Source of the DNA: Globodera rostochiensis
Taxonomy: Eukaryota > Nematoda > Chromadorea > Rhabditida > Heteroderidae
DNA length: 64,000 bases
Direction of reading: 5' to 3'
Assembly: GCA_018350325.1 (NCBI GenBank)
Contig: JAEVLN010000024.1
Span: 124,001 to 188,000, forward strand
The notes below the pieces were generated by a model. The model did not search any database, had not been told where the DNA came from, and worked only from the letters and a program-made list of their open reading frames with translations. How positions within the stretch are numbered: position 1 is the stretch's first letter; each line of letters opens with the position of its first letter. Of the stretch, positions 44,892 to 56,268 are shown piece by piece. The translations under genes were made by a program, and so were the position numbers.

Positions 44892-45485
44892 CGGAAGTCA
44901 AGTCTGAAAATATGAAATATAAATATTGTCATATGAATGACGTGTCATATACACATAATATGATCATCTAATTAAGCTTTATACAAAATAAAAAATTGAG
45001 TCAATATTAAAATCAATTAATAAAATCTTACAATTTATAAAATTAACATAATTTTTAAGCTAAAATATATTATTTTTGTAAATCGCTCTAAATTAAAAAC
45101 TCTCCTCAATACCATTATTGAAATTTAAGCAAATAGCATACAAATTTAATAAATGAAGCTTTTGGCATTATTTTTTCTATTTATAAATTTAATTGTCAAA
45201 ATTTTGGCTGTTGATGAACCAAAAGATGGAAAAATTCGACAAACTTTTGACGAAATATTTGGGAAAGGTTGGGACGAAGATGACCTTGAAGAAATAAAAG
45301 TGGGGAAAAACTCCGTCAAACTCAAATTTGTGGGCCTGGAATCTGACAAAAAAGAAAAGACCAGAAAGAACGGAGATTCAAGCAGTTCAAACATTTACTG
45401 GACAAGCTGAGGATGACGAAAATATTGATCAGAATGTTGAAGCTTATAATTCTGATTCGACTGATCAGAAGCTTACACAAGAAGA
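44892..45485 (+). repeat. Segmental duplication, copy 2 (594 bases)
   Basis: Direct-repeat partner of 38190-38783, about 6.7 kb away. This copy continues into the rest of the gene, so it looks like the source or the better preserved copy. Confidence 0.9.
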
Positions 45486-46168
45486 CCCGGATTACATTGA
45501 TCAAAGTTATGATGAACATGAAACAAATAAACGATTTATCGATGAAAATCAGTTCAAAGAGAAAGAAACATTTTCTGAGAAAGAAAACGAGAAATAATTT
45601 CTAAATTCCACGTGATGAGAAAAGAATACAAGAAACAAGGAAAAGATACACAAAAGAAAGAAATAAAATTGAACAAAAAAGTTCAAGAATATTGGGGGTC
45701 ACTCTCCGGAAAATTTATAAATGGAAGAAAGAATTTGGCTTAATTCGAAAAATGAAAAAAAAACAACCCTTTTTATGGGAAGAAAAACGTGAATTTATTG
45801 ACCGAATGGATGAAATCAAATGAGTAAATATGGAGAACAAATTAAATTGCTAACGATTTGGGTATTTCTAAAGATAAAATTTATTGTTAGAAAAAAGAAT
45901 TTGGACTTCCCGTCAATTGTAAGATTTTTTAATATTAACTGATAAAATTTGGAACAAATTAACTTTCAGCGTACTCCGACAAAGTAAAAACAGAAATTAT
46001 TAGAAAATATTACAAAATTAAACAAAGAAATACTAAAATCCAGTGACAATGACATTGCCAATATTCTAAACATTGGGATAGCAACACTGCATAGATGGAA
46101 AAAGCAATTTGTAAATTCTGTTGATGAACATTCATTGCCTGAGAATACCGGAGATGTTCAGGATCGAA
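45153..46168 (+). CDS. Secreted protein with repeated helix-turn-helix units (effector-like), frame-disrupted
   Basis: ATG 45153 opens a clear signal peptide (MKLLALFFLFINLIVKILA) and an acidic region (IFGKGWDEDDLEE, then after a frame jump EDDENIDQNVEAYNSD and KEKETFSEKENEK). Downstream exons encode at least three related units: RILGVTLRKIYKWKKEFGL, ANDLGISKDKIY followed by KKEFGL, and ANILNIGIATLHRWKKQF. The pattern (hydrophobic-L-x-I/V-s/t...IYxWKKxF) is that of transposase/homeodomain-like helix-turn-helix domains. An intron near 45915-45968 joins in phase. One unit has TAG where Trp is expected. A secreted protein with DNA-binding-type repeats suggests a nuclear-targeted effector, but that is inference. 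A third diverged fragment lies at 46370-46460. Confidence 0.5.
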
Positions 46169-46697
46169 AGTATTTATTTTAAATATTAATTAAACTAGTT
46201 AATAATTTAATAAAATAACTATCAATTTTTACAGGAAACTAAGATTTTAAAATTGGTATTTTTAATTTTTGTTAATATTTTAAACCTATTTTTCCATTTA
46301 TTATTATAGTTTTGCCGTTATTTGATTTTGGGAAAAGTGACAGAACAAAATGTCCATCTTTTATTTTAGCCTTTCTGAACATCCGATGCCTTCGTCGAAT
46401 GATAATTTGTGGGCCTGGAATTTCGTTAAAAAGCAAAGAACATAAAGTGCGGTGATGGAACAATCCGTGAAGAAATAAACTCAAATTATAAAATTATACT
46501 CGAGTACGAGTGTAATTTATATGAGAGGGATTCCCCCCCAAATTTTGATAAGATAAAACTTCGTAGTGTTTATTTTATACATTTTATGACTTTAGATATT
46601 TTTAATAATTAAAAAGATTTAAGGCCATATCCCTTATTTATTCCAAAATCAAATACATTTTTGTACAAGAATCCTTTTTTTTTTGTTGCAAATAAAG

Positions 46698-47014
46698 CAG
46701 GGCTGCGATTCGTACTTGAATGGCAAGTACAGTGCTTGAAAATGGACCCTCGTACTTAAAAATTAAAAATGTGCTATTTTCAAGAATGTACTTGAAAAAT
46801 GAGAATCTGGCGGGAGTGTTGAAAATTTAGGGATTTTAATGTTTTGGCATTGTCTAAATACGGTGCCGGTCTAGGGTAGACCAAAAATTGACCCCAAGTT
46901 GGTTTTTGGAGAAAATTTTTTTGAGTGTACTTGGCATTTCGTAAAATTGGCCCATTATGTACTTGAAAATCAACATGCTTGTACTTGGGAATGACTTACC
47001 CGATCGCAGTCCTG
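46698..47014. mobile_element. hAT-type short element (317 bases)
   Basis: Ends CAGGGCTGCGAT and ATCGCAGTCCTG (imperfect inverted repeat) with a perfect 8-base duplication AAATAAAG at 46690-46697 and 47015-47022. The interior repeats GTACTTG words in both orientations. No coding capacity. Confidence 0.9.
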
Positions 47015-47022
47015 AAATAAAG

Positions 47023-48519
47023 GCCTCACAAAACTCAAAGAAAAATATAATTTAATAAAATTCTATAAATTATATTTGTTAAGCCTAGTTATGGAAAATC
47101 CCTTTTTTTTAATTGCTGACAAAGTGATCGTAATTAATTTTTTTATAAATAATGGCATAAAAAATTAAATAGTTTTATAATAATCCATTATTGCAGAAAA
47201 TCAAACGATATCGTTATTCGGGCGGGCAACCCAAATTTAAAAAGCCATTTTTACAAATGGTCATTTTTGTTGACAGAAAATGAACGATTCGATCCTTTTA
47301 ATTGTAATTTTTGCACAATTAAGAAAAAACAAAATCGGGAAGCCATCACAAAAAGCATTAATTATAATTATGATACATTTTTATTTAATCTTGATCCAAT
47401 TCCCTTTAAAGTCTGTTTAGTCACAATGATTGATTCATGTAAATTTCAATTTTGCATATTCCTCATCAATATTATACAAATTGGGTTTGTAAAAATATTA
47501 TTTTATTTTGTAATTGGATTGAACTTCAAAAAAGCTCTTTTAATTGACAAATCAAATATATTCAACTGATTTTTGACGTATTCAATGGGCAAACTCGAAT
47601 TTATACCAACCAACCAAATTTTACAGAAATTTTTGCTGAAATTGATTTTTATTATGTCGGGCGTATTAAACTAGGATTATTTAAATAATCTTAGTATTTG
47701 TTTGAAAATTTTCTAATAATGCGACGAGTTAGTATTTGAATGCCCTTCACAAAATTGAATTTTAGTAAAATTAGAATTTTACTGAGTTTAAAAGAATTTT
47801 TTTTCAAATAATACTACCTCGCCGTGTAGTATAAGTATTTGAAAATTTTGAAATAATACTAGGATTATTCGAATTTGGGTTCTATAAAATATTTAAATTA
47901 ATTTAAAAAAAAATATACGCATACCTAAAGCTGTTTCAACCAATTTATTTGGCATTTTGCAATTGCGTTCATAAATGTCGGGGAACAATTGGGCTTCAAT
48001 ATTTCCTCCTCCTTTATCAATGTCATAACATCAATTGCAAACGAATTCGGCTCTCTCAACAAATGACAAAAATTTGGCACCTCCAAATTTATCTTCGGAC
48101 ATTACAATTGATAAGAACGTTAAAATTTGCTGCTAAATTCATAATAAAGCGAAAATGATAAAAACATTTTTTTCACATTATACGGAATTAATATATGATA
48201 ATTCAACAATTAAGTATAAGAATCAAATAATAAAATATTTTTATTAATTAATAGGAGTATTTAAGAGTCTTGGTCTTGGGTTTGACTCGAGAAATTTTTT
48301 GCTTTTTTGGGGTCTTGTTCTCGCGTCTCGGGGTTCAATTCGCGGTCTCGAACCTCCCTAATATTAATATGAATATATAAATAAATATCCCTTGTCACCA
48401 TTTCAGTGAATTTCTCCGAATTGCTCAGTAGAGATGCCCCAATCAGTTTCTTTAGTATTTCAACTTTCTGATTTGAATCAGTGCTATTAAAAATCTAAAT
48501 TATCTATACTTTAAAATTA
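47023..48519. other. Unresolved, possible 3' exons of the nucleotidyltransferase gene
   Basis: Minus strand 48165-47940 has exon-like sequence (DVMTLIKEEEILKPNCSPTF) that may belong to the gene upstream. 48255-48360 is a TCTTGG/CTCGAG-rich segment with TAGGAG...CTCCCTA ends, probably another short element. The plus open frame 47267-47569 shows no family. Confidence 0.35.
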
Positions 48520-51308
48520 AAATAAAACCCTTTATGGCATATTTTGTTGTATAATTCTTGCAGTTGAACAGCGTAACAAATTTTGCCACATTTTGTTCAG
48601 GTAATGTCGGGGTAAATATTTGCATTATTTTTTCATGCAAATATTTGTCTCTTCAAAATGGTTCTAATGATTTTATATTTTAATTTTAGTTCAATGGTAT
48701 GTTTACTGGCCTAAAATTAAGTATAATTAATTTAAAAAATTGTTTTTAATAAAATTAACCTTGTTGAAAAAATGAAAAAAAATTTTTCCAGCAAAAACAG
48801 AATTGAGGCGTTTGGATAAAATAATATAATTTTGGTGACCATAATAGTCAGCATAACGCCATTCAGATAGCCAAACCTATTTGAATAAATAAAATTGCCT
48901 GGAATTGATCAAAAAATTATTTAAAGGAATGTTTTTCTTTTTTGTTACAATAATTAATGTTAAGTTTAAATTATTACTTTTTGCCCACAATTTCAATGCC
49001 ATAAGCGTAAGTCGAAAATTTTTGGAAATTTTTAATTTTTGTGGTTTTTGTTCATCAAATCTTTCATTAGTAATATCATTCTGAAATTCACTATTATTAT
49101 TAGCATCTTCCGCTAACAAATTTGCTATATATAATGTCGAACAATAACCTTAAAAAGTTAACAGTAGTTAGAATTAAAGAAACATTTTTTGAAACAAAAA
49201 AATAATAAATTTAATAATTTTATTGATTTAAACTTCAAAAATTACTTGAAAAGGCGCGAATTTCTTTGTCGAATTTATTGTTTTCTTCTGAAATGAATTT
49301 CATCAAAAATTGTTTAACCGTTTCCACCCTTAGCATAACTGGCAAACTTTTTTGGTCGAAAATAGAAACCAACGGAATGTCAACCGGAATGCCATCAAAT
49401 TTGAATTTGAGCATAAATATTGTGCCATATGTGATTTGTACTAGTTCAGTCACTTTTTTATTCTAAAATTGATTTAATTGACTTAAATAAGTGGGCATTT
49501 TAAAAATGATATACCTAATAATGCAATTAAATTATTAACCATTTTTAAAATTGATTTGAATAATTGTTTTTAAATATTAGAATTAAATGATTTTTTTAAC
49601 CATTTATAAAAAATTAATTTGAAATTTAAATAAGTGTTTATTTAAAATAATATACTTAATGCAAACATATTATTTTAATGATTATTCGTGTTTTTATTAT
49701 TTACTTCACAAAGACGACAATACAATGACGAGGAATTTGACTCCTCAGAACATTTGTTTTGGTTGCAGCACGCCGTGTCCAATTTGCCAAAAAAATGCGT
49801 TTGTTTTATGCTTTTTCCTGGCACAATGCAAATCAAATCAACGTCTGAGTCATAAGTGTGGGTGCCGAGCAGAAGTGATCCGGAAATCAACAGACGGGCT
49901 TTTTTGCCGGACTAAATGTAAATTAATATTTTTATTAAAATTACCTATTATATTGTAAAAACAAAACCCAATTATCGACGATGCATGGATTGCGCTTAAT
50001 GTGTTCCTAATTTTTTTGATCAAATTCATCTTAGAGAAACCGTCAGCTGACATTTGTTGGAAACGATTGTCAAAATAAATTCTCGAACTATAAATGGATT
50101 TATAAATGTTTGAAACAAAAATTAAAACAATTTTATTTTTAAAAGTTTTTTTAACAAGCGAAAGAAATAAATTGGAACAAATTTTTTCAACCCCTTATTT
50201 TGATTCCAATATTTAATCTTTTTAAATTCAATTCTATGAAAAAAGTAAATCTGTGCTGAATTGCTGGATAGTAAAATGAAATTTGCCTATTTTAAAAAAT
50301 GAATTTGTTTTAAACTATTAAACATAAACTTGCTCTGTCACGTTGTTCATCATTATAATTGGTATTAAGGAAATTGGATAGGCTGTGACATTATTGGAAA
50401 AGTTGGACTTAAAAAGTTCGTGTCTTCTTTAACAATAATTTATCTTTAAAAAGTTTTAATTGTAAATTAATTAAATATTGTACTAAAAGAATACCGATTT
50501 CAATTTGCTCAAAAATTTTCTTCCATCCAAATTTTAGATTTTGAATACGATTTATTCCCAATCGATTTTTAATAAATAAAAACAGTTTTCTCTTTTTTTG
50601 TTACACTGCTAACCGTTGCCCCAATAATTGTCAATTTCGTTGTTATTTATTAGTGCATATGCAAAATGTTTTACGATAATTTGCATTTGAATTTTATTTT
50701 GTCGTAATCATTTAAAATTGGGCACAAAGCGTTGTAATATTTTAATATGTTCATCAAAATTTGTTGCAATTCATTTCCAAATCATCCAAGTCCGCTTTAG
50801 TGTTATATTTATTTGCCAACAAGTCATCAAATTGTCGAATAAGCACTGATTTTGTGTCACATTTTATTTCAAATTTTCCAACATTTTCGAGCTGTTCAAT
50901 TGCTTTGAGTCGTTGTTTTATTTCGACAATAATTGAACCAATCTCAAGAATTAGCAGTTTTTCATCGGAAGGAGACAATACGAATGCCCTATACAATTCA
51001 TACAATTTCAATTCATCGCAAAAATCTAAATATTTAAAAATTAAAATTAATAAAAAATAACAATTTTTTTAGCTGTTAATTTGCCGTAAAAATTACGAAC
51101 CATTAAAAGAAATGAAATGTTGCAATTCTTCAAACAATGCTTCATCATTTATAATTTTTGTCGAAATCATTGAATTTGGTGCATTTAATTTACTCGTTAT
51201 CGTTATCGAAACTTTGTCGTCTGTTTTCTCATTTGCATTCATTTTATGTTTACTAATTTTATTATCCATAATTTTTTCTTCACTTATTTTCTCTATTTTT
51301 TCTTCCAT
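48520..51308 (-). CDS. Poly(A)-polymerase-like nucleotidyltransferase
   Basis: Exons in order include 51308-51097 (acidic/basic N terminus, [11 protein letters not shown]), 51025-about 50754 ([16 protein letters not shown]), about 50053-49940, 49911-49705, 49462-49246, 49148-48978, about 48876-48745 and about 48715-48520. The catalytic exon reads [20 protein letters not shown], the GS...G...SDxD signature of polymerase-beta-type nucleotidyltransferases. It is followed by [11 protein letters not shown] (third Asp region), [34 protein letters not shown] and a TPTLPEQN block, which match canonical poly(A) polymerase landmarks in order. Role: mRNA 3'-end polyadenylation or related tailing. An unusual cysteine cluster (CCNQNKC...CRLC) replaces the normal segment after the catalytic motif. 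Several joins need one-base corrections. Confidence 0.75.
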
Positions 51309-52557
51309 TTATTTGCATCAATTTTATTTTGGAAAGAATTTTATTTTTTGAACTAATCGAATTTTCCACTTTCTTATTCTTTTTTATTTTCTTTGTTCTT
51401 ATCATTTTTTATAATTTCATTGCCAATTTATTGCGTTTAATTTGGTTTTGATTTGTTCGGCTTCATCTTTTACATTTATTTGTTGTAAAAATGTCTTTGA
51501 ATCCTCTAACGTCACAAAGATTTAATAAATTATCCTTATGCCATTTTTATTTTTTACGCAAATCTGTAATATTAATATACACAATTCGATTTAAAAAAAC
51601 TTCTAATGGTTTATTTTGTTTATATTTCAAACCTTGACCAAAACAGCAAAAGCTTTGCTTATTCCATATCGTCTTTAATTTCTCAAAATTTTGCAACTCT
51701 TTAGGTGCAATTTTTGTATTAATTCAATGTGTTCAGCAACTTTTGTTTTTCCCGATTTAATCCAATTTAATTTTCCTTTGAATACGCTGATTCGACAATT
51801 TTATTCCAATCTAACGATAATCTATTCTTTTTTATATTTGTTATTTTTTTGTTTATTTGGTTCAAAAATTTGAAATATCTAAGAACAAAGAAATTTTATA
51901 AATATTATTGTAATAATTCAAAATTCATTTTGCTTATACTAACTCCTCGTAACTAGGAAAATTTGGATAATCCTAATATTCAAATAATACGCCAACATAT
52001 TTTTTCTTTATTAAATTAACGTTTTTGCAAAAACTTTTCTTATAAATTTATCCACAGATTTTAGTTTTTTGAAACATAAAGTTACCATAATTTTATAAGT
52101 ACATATTAGTGACCTCTAAGCTGTTGCATTAGATGCCATTCATTCCATTTAATAATTTTTTTAATAAAATTAAATTTAAAACAAAAAAAATTACTCGTCA
52201 GCAGACTTTCTGCATAAACTTGCAAAGCTCAATTTTTTAACATCGCTGGTTTCTCGGAAATAAAAAAACGAGTCGTAAGTGACTCGAAAAACAGCCACAA
52301 ATTGTCCAATTGTCTCTCATTTCTTTCCGTAACATTATATTTCGATTTGCACGGCCAAGTTCACCAAAAAATTGTAAATAACGAACAGATTGGCCGACAA
52401 AAGCTCTTTGGTCCGATCATTTGCATGCGGGCTCGTAATGGAACGATGATAATGGATGAGAAGGCATTTCTTGTCGAGAAAAACTAAACAATTTGATTAA
52501 AAGTGTTATACCAAGATAATTAGGTAATAATTAGGTTAGTGACAATCTTATTTAAAG
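51309..52557. other. AT-rich flank, no gene resolved
   Basis: T-rich plus-strand open frames are reverse images of A-rich sequence. Lysine-rich minus-strand fragments (51.4-51.9 kb) could be further upstream exons of the polymerase-like gene or of a duplicate, not provable. Confidence 0.3.
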
Positions 52558-52694
52558 TAAGGTTGGTCTCCGTCTCCGACCCCGACTTTTAGAATGTTTC
52601 GAGGTTTTTGCTGGAAAAAACCCCGATCCCGACTTTTTAGTCGGGGACGAAAACCCCGACTTTTCCGCCCCCGAGGGGTTGAGGACCAACCCTA
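52558..52694. mobile_element. hAT-type foldback element (137 bases)
   Basis: Begins TAAGGTTGGTC and ends GACCAACCCTA with a perfect 8-base duplication ATTTAAAG (52550-52557, 52695-52702). The interior consists of CCCCGAC/GTCGGGG inverted words and could form an almost complete hairpin. Same family as 30973-31134. Confidence 0.93.
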
Positions 52695-52791
52695 ATTTAA
52701 AGATTCAAATTCAGGCTTGAACTCAAATATACATGAAACCGGATCGGAATGCAAGCATGATTTTATTATACATTGCCTAACTAAAATTGTC

Positions 52792-53162
52792 TTACAATTT
52801 TCGATTTATCAATTTGTCTTGGATCTCCTGGTGCTGCCATAATTTTAGCAATAATTCATCTCCCATCAAAAGTTGCATTTCATAAATGCTCCTGGCTTAC
52901 CCGCAAAGCATGGCCAGCTCGTTGTCCAAGGCCGTACCTTCAAGCAAAACATCTTCAAACGTTTAAAATGGCTCACAGCCAAATGTCCTTGTTGTTCCAA
53001 CATGTTTTGTTTAATGCTTTTTGGAAAACAAAAGTACGGCATTTGCCACAACATTTCGTCCAATGTCCTGCTGGCCAAGGCATTGATAAAATGTTGATAG
53101 CTAATCAATGGGCACAGCATTCGAATCACCGCTAAGTGTCGATTTTCAGTGAAAATAAGCAA
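52792..53162 (-). CDS. C-terminal exons of an uncharacterised gene
   Basis: Minus strand reads RHLAVIRMLCPLISYQHFIN, ASRTLDEMLWQMPYFCFPK and EQQGHLAVSHFKRLKMFCLK, then with a frame change GTALDNELAMLCG, and IYEMQLLMGDELLLKLWQHQ before TAA at 52792. Helical, leucine-rich and codon-like. The first part faintly resembles the central domain of poly(A) polymerases, but the match is too weak to name. 5' exons may include 55.3-55.1 kb. Confidence 0.4.
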
Positions 53163-55755
53163 AAAATTTTAAAATTGCATAAAGTTGGGCACGAATTTTT
53201 GCATATTGTAAAACATCCACGTAATTTAACATTGACTGATTGGTCAATGTCACTTTGTTGATTTGAAATTAAATCCGAGAGTTGCAATACTTTCGTTCAT
53301 CAATTGATTGTCCTCACCGATCAAAAACATTTTTATACAAATTATAATCCCATCATCACGAGCTAAAATTAAGCAAACTCTTTCACAAGAGGATAACAAT
53401 TTGAAATAATATTGTATATATACCTATTATATATGATATATCTATATTAAAATGAAATATTTAGAAGCGTTCAAACTCTAAATGTTAAATATTTAAACAG
53501 GCACAAAAAACTTCCAAAATGATCAAAAATGGTCCATTTTAAATGTTCAATTCTCTAAAAACTAATAATAAAAAATACCGAGTTCACGAATTCCAGGAAA
53601 TGTGAGACATTCTTATAGACAAATTGAACAAATTCTTAAATTTTTCAAATAAACACGTAATCACAAACGCGTGAATTGATTCAATGTGTGGCGACTTGGA
53701 GCAAATCTTTCAAATGATTTTGCAGAAAGTTTTGCATCTTCACAATCAGCTTTATCCATTGCTGTCCAAATTCTTTGAATTTTAAATCGATGTGCTAAAT
53801 TTGGTTGTTATTAATGTTATTTATAATGATAATAAATTTAATTTATTTAATAATTCATTTTAATTCATACCATTGTTCAAAAATAGAAATTCCGGCGAAA
53901 TATTTGTTTCGAACCATTTTTTCATTGATTATTTTTCTGGAAAAAAATTGCATTAAACAAATTTTGCTTTGTTTTTCATTTGTGTCTTTTAGAGTTGCAA
54001 AAAAGTTCCATTGTTCACCTCAATTCTGAACTGTTTGTATGCGGTTTTTATTTGTTTATTGATTTTTCATTCTTTTTAAGCAGCTGCTCAGCTTCATCAA
54101 ACAAAACAGTCAAAATCATTTTATGATGAAATAAATTGCATCAATTCCAATTTGTTTTTTGATTGGTTCCTCAATTTTTGCTTCTGCCATCATAATTTGC
54201 TTATAATTTTGTATTAAATTATAGCGAACTCAACTTCTTAAATTGATTAAAATTACTAAAAAAAAAACAGCTAGATTTTCCAAATGTTTCACGGGGACAG
54301 TCGTGGATTTTTTAAAGTCAAATTTCGAAAATTTGATATTTTTTGTTAAAAAATTGATAATTTTCCTGATTCAAAAAGAGAATTTCGATTAAAAATGAGA
54401 ACCAATTAATTTTGTTGCTGTTGAACATGTCAAATAATACAACAAATTATGATTAATACAAATTAAAGTTTATCAAAGATTTATTTAATGTCTAAATTGT
54501 TAACCAATTAAGATTTCTTTCTAATACTTTATTTATTTTCCGTTCTTACATATTTTATAGAGAGCGAACAGGATCGGGATTCCGCCGGGTTTCTCGGGAT
54601 TCCGACCGAGCCTTTTTTTTAAACTGTTTGAGATTGATCGAGGGTCGAGATTTTGGCAATTTTTTGTGGTTGGGTCAGTATGGGGATTTAGCCGAGATCG
54701 AGATCCCAAAAATCGGTATAGGCCGGTTTCTGTTACCTTCATCGGTTTCATCTGTTCTTCGTTGCAATGTTGGTTTGATATAAAAATATTTGTTGTTTGA
54801 GCTTTTCGGTTTCATCGGCCGTTTTTTTTTTCATCTGAGTTTGTATCCATTCCGACATTGCTTTCTAATAAAATTGTTCAATTTGTTCAGATTGCGCGAA
54901 ACTAAATGCTCAAGTCGTTTTTGGTCAATACTATGCCTAAAATGGTTATTTTATTTATGTATAGTTATTTTTATTTTTGTAATTTTGTTATTAAAAAATG
55001 TTAGATATATCAAAAAAAAATTATGCGAATAGATAATAAAGTAAATAAATTTTGTAAAGTAAATTACTTTTGCATTGTTTAGTAAATTCTTATTTTTGAT
55101 CAATCCAATGATCGCCGCCTCGTGCAAATTAAACAAACATTGAATATAATCCTCTGGGTCCGTTTTTGGCAATGGCTTTTTGGGATTTTGAAACAATATA
55201 TTTTTGAACAAAAACAATTCTCGCTGTATTTATCGTCTATTTCATCAGTGATATCAATTGCTTCGGCGCCGTTCATCAAAATTTCAAACTCGGACATTTT
55301 TCCATCAAACAATTCCCGATCCGAGATTGGCAATGTGCCAAAATGATTTTTAAAACCTTAATAATTGTTTTTTAAAAAATAGGTTGGTTAAAAATTTACC
55401 ATTGATAATAACCAACAATGTTAAGAAATATTTAATTTTGTCTCCATTTGTGCTCGGACCTTTCATATTCAGAAATTTGAATGTAATTTCTAATTGAAGT
55501 TCAGGCTAGTTTTGTCTCAGTTAAATCTAAATAAAAAATAAAAAATAAACACTTAGATATTTTTAAACTCATTAACATATTTTCAGTGTTATAAATTCGA
55601 AGAAATGTCGAGATTTTTTGAAATTTTGTTAGAGAAATCTTGCGTTTCAAGTATCTGATAAAAGAATTTATTCTTACCAAATCGAAGCATCTTTTTCAGT
55701 TTTGGATGCTTAATTTGCAAATTTTCTAAACCAATTCACATTATCATTGGCACTT
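53163..55755. other. Mostly non-coding with scattered exon-like pieces
   Basis: Minus strand near 55330-55100 has ELFDGKMSEFEILMNGAEAI and KTDPEDYIQCLFNLHEAAII separated by a frame change, probably exons of an unnamed gene. 54545-54745 is a GATCGGGATT/CCGAG-rich degenerate repeat element. Confidence 0.35.
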
Positions 55756-56268
55756 TCATTCACGAAAATTGGTACACCTAAATTTATGCCCTTGGCCATC
55801 CAATTCACAATGATTTAACAATTTGCTGAAGGCATTATCACCCTTTTCATAAAATCTGAGCATATTCAGCACATGAGCATCATAAAGTTCAACTCGAACT
55901 GCGCTTTGAACGTGAATAAAATCGTCACCGGTCCACCCATTATTGTAAAATACAGTAACCAGTTCATTTTGCTTCACAAACCGGAATTTTGTTATACTGT
56001 AATGCCAACGCATGCCAAAATTCAAACAACAATTCAATGGATGTGAATTTATACTCGGAATTTTGACAAGAACACCGGGCAATGTTTGATTCCAAAAATT
56101 ATCGAAATGAGACATCAGTGCCTTTCGTTTTTTATTTGGTATTGATTTTTGTAAGAGACTATATTTTGGTAAAAATTTCCAAAATTCTGCTAAATATAAT
56201 CGAATTGACACTCGCTTCTTCGTAAATAATGTGTTTTCAGCTTCTGTAAACATTTTTGCATAATCCAA
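55756..56268 (-). CDS. Long coding exon of an uncharacterised gene
   Basis: An open frame of 170 codons without internal stop, long for this window. It reads DYAKMFTEAENTLFTKKRVS, FWKFLPKYSLLQKS, PGVLVKIPSINSHPLNCCLN, FYNNGWTGDDFIHVQSAV and LYDAHVLNMLRFYEKGD. Codon choice looks genuine. An acceptor-like AG and an upstream stretch (HCCDEQLAL) suggest it is one exon of a larger gene. No domain recognised; an F-box-associated type region is a guess I do not rely on. Confidence 0.45.
   Translation of the reverse strand: MDYAKMFTEAENTLFTKKRVSIRLYLAEFWKFLPKYSLLQKSIPNKKRKALMSHFDNFWNQTLPGVLVKIPSINSHPLNCCLNFGMRWHYSITKFRFVKQNELVTVFYNNGWTGDDFIHVQSAVRVELYDAHVLNMLRFYEKGDNAFSKLLNHCELDGQGHKFRCTNFRE

Noticed and set aside
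49266..51351. Several plus-strand open frames rich in Phe, Ile and Ser
   Set aside because: Antisense of lysine/asparagine-rich exons of the minus-strand polymerase-like gene.
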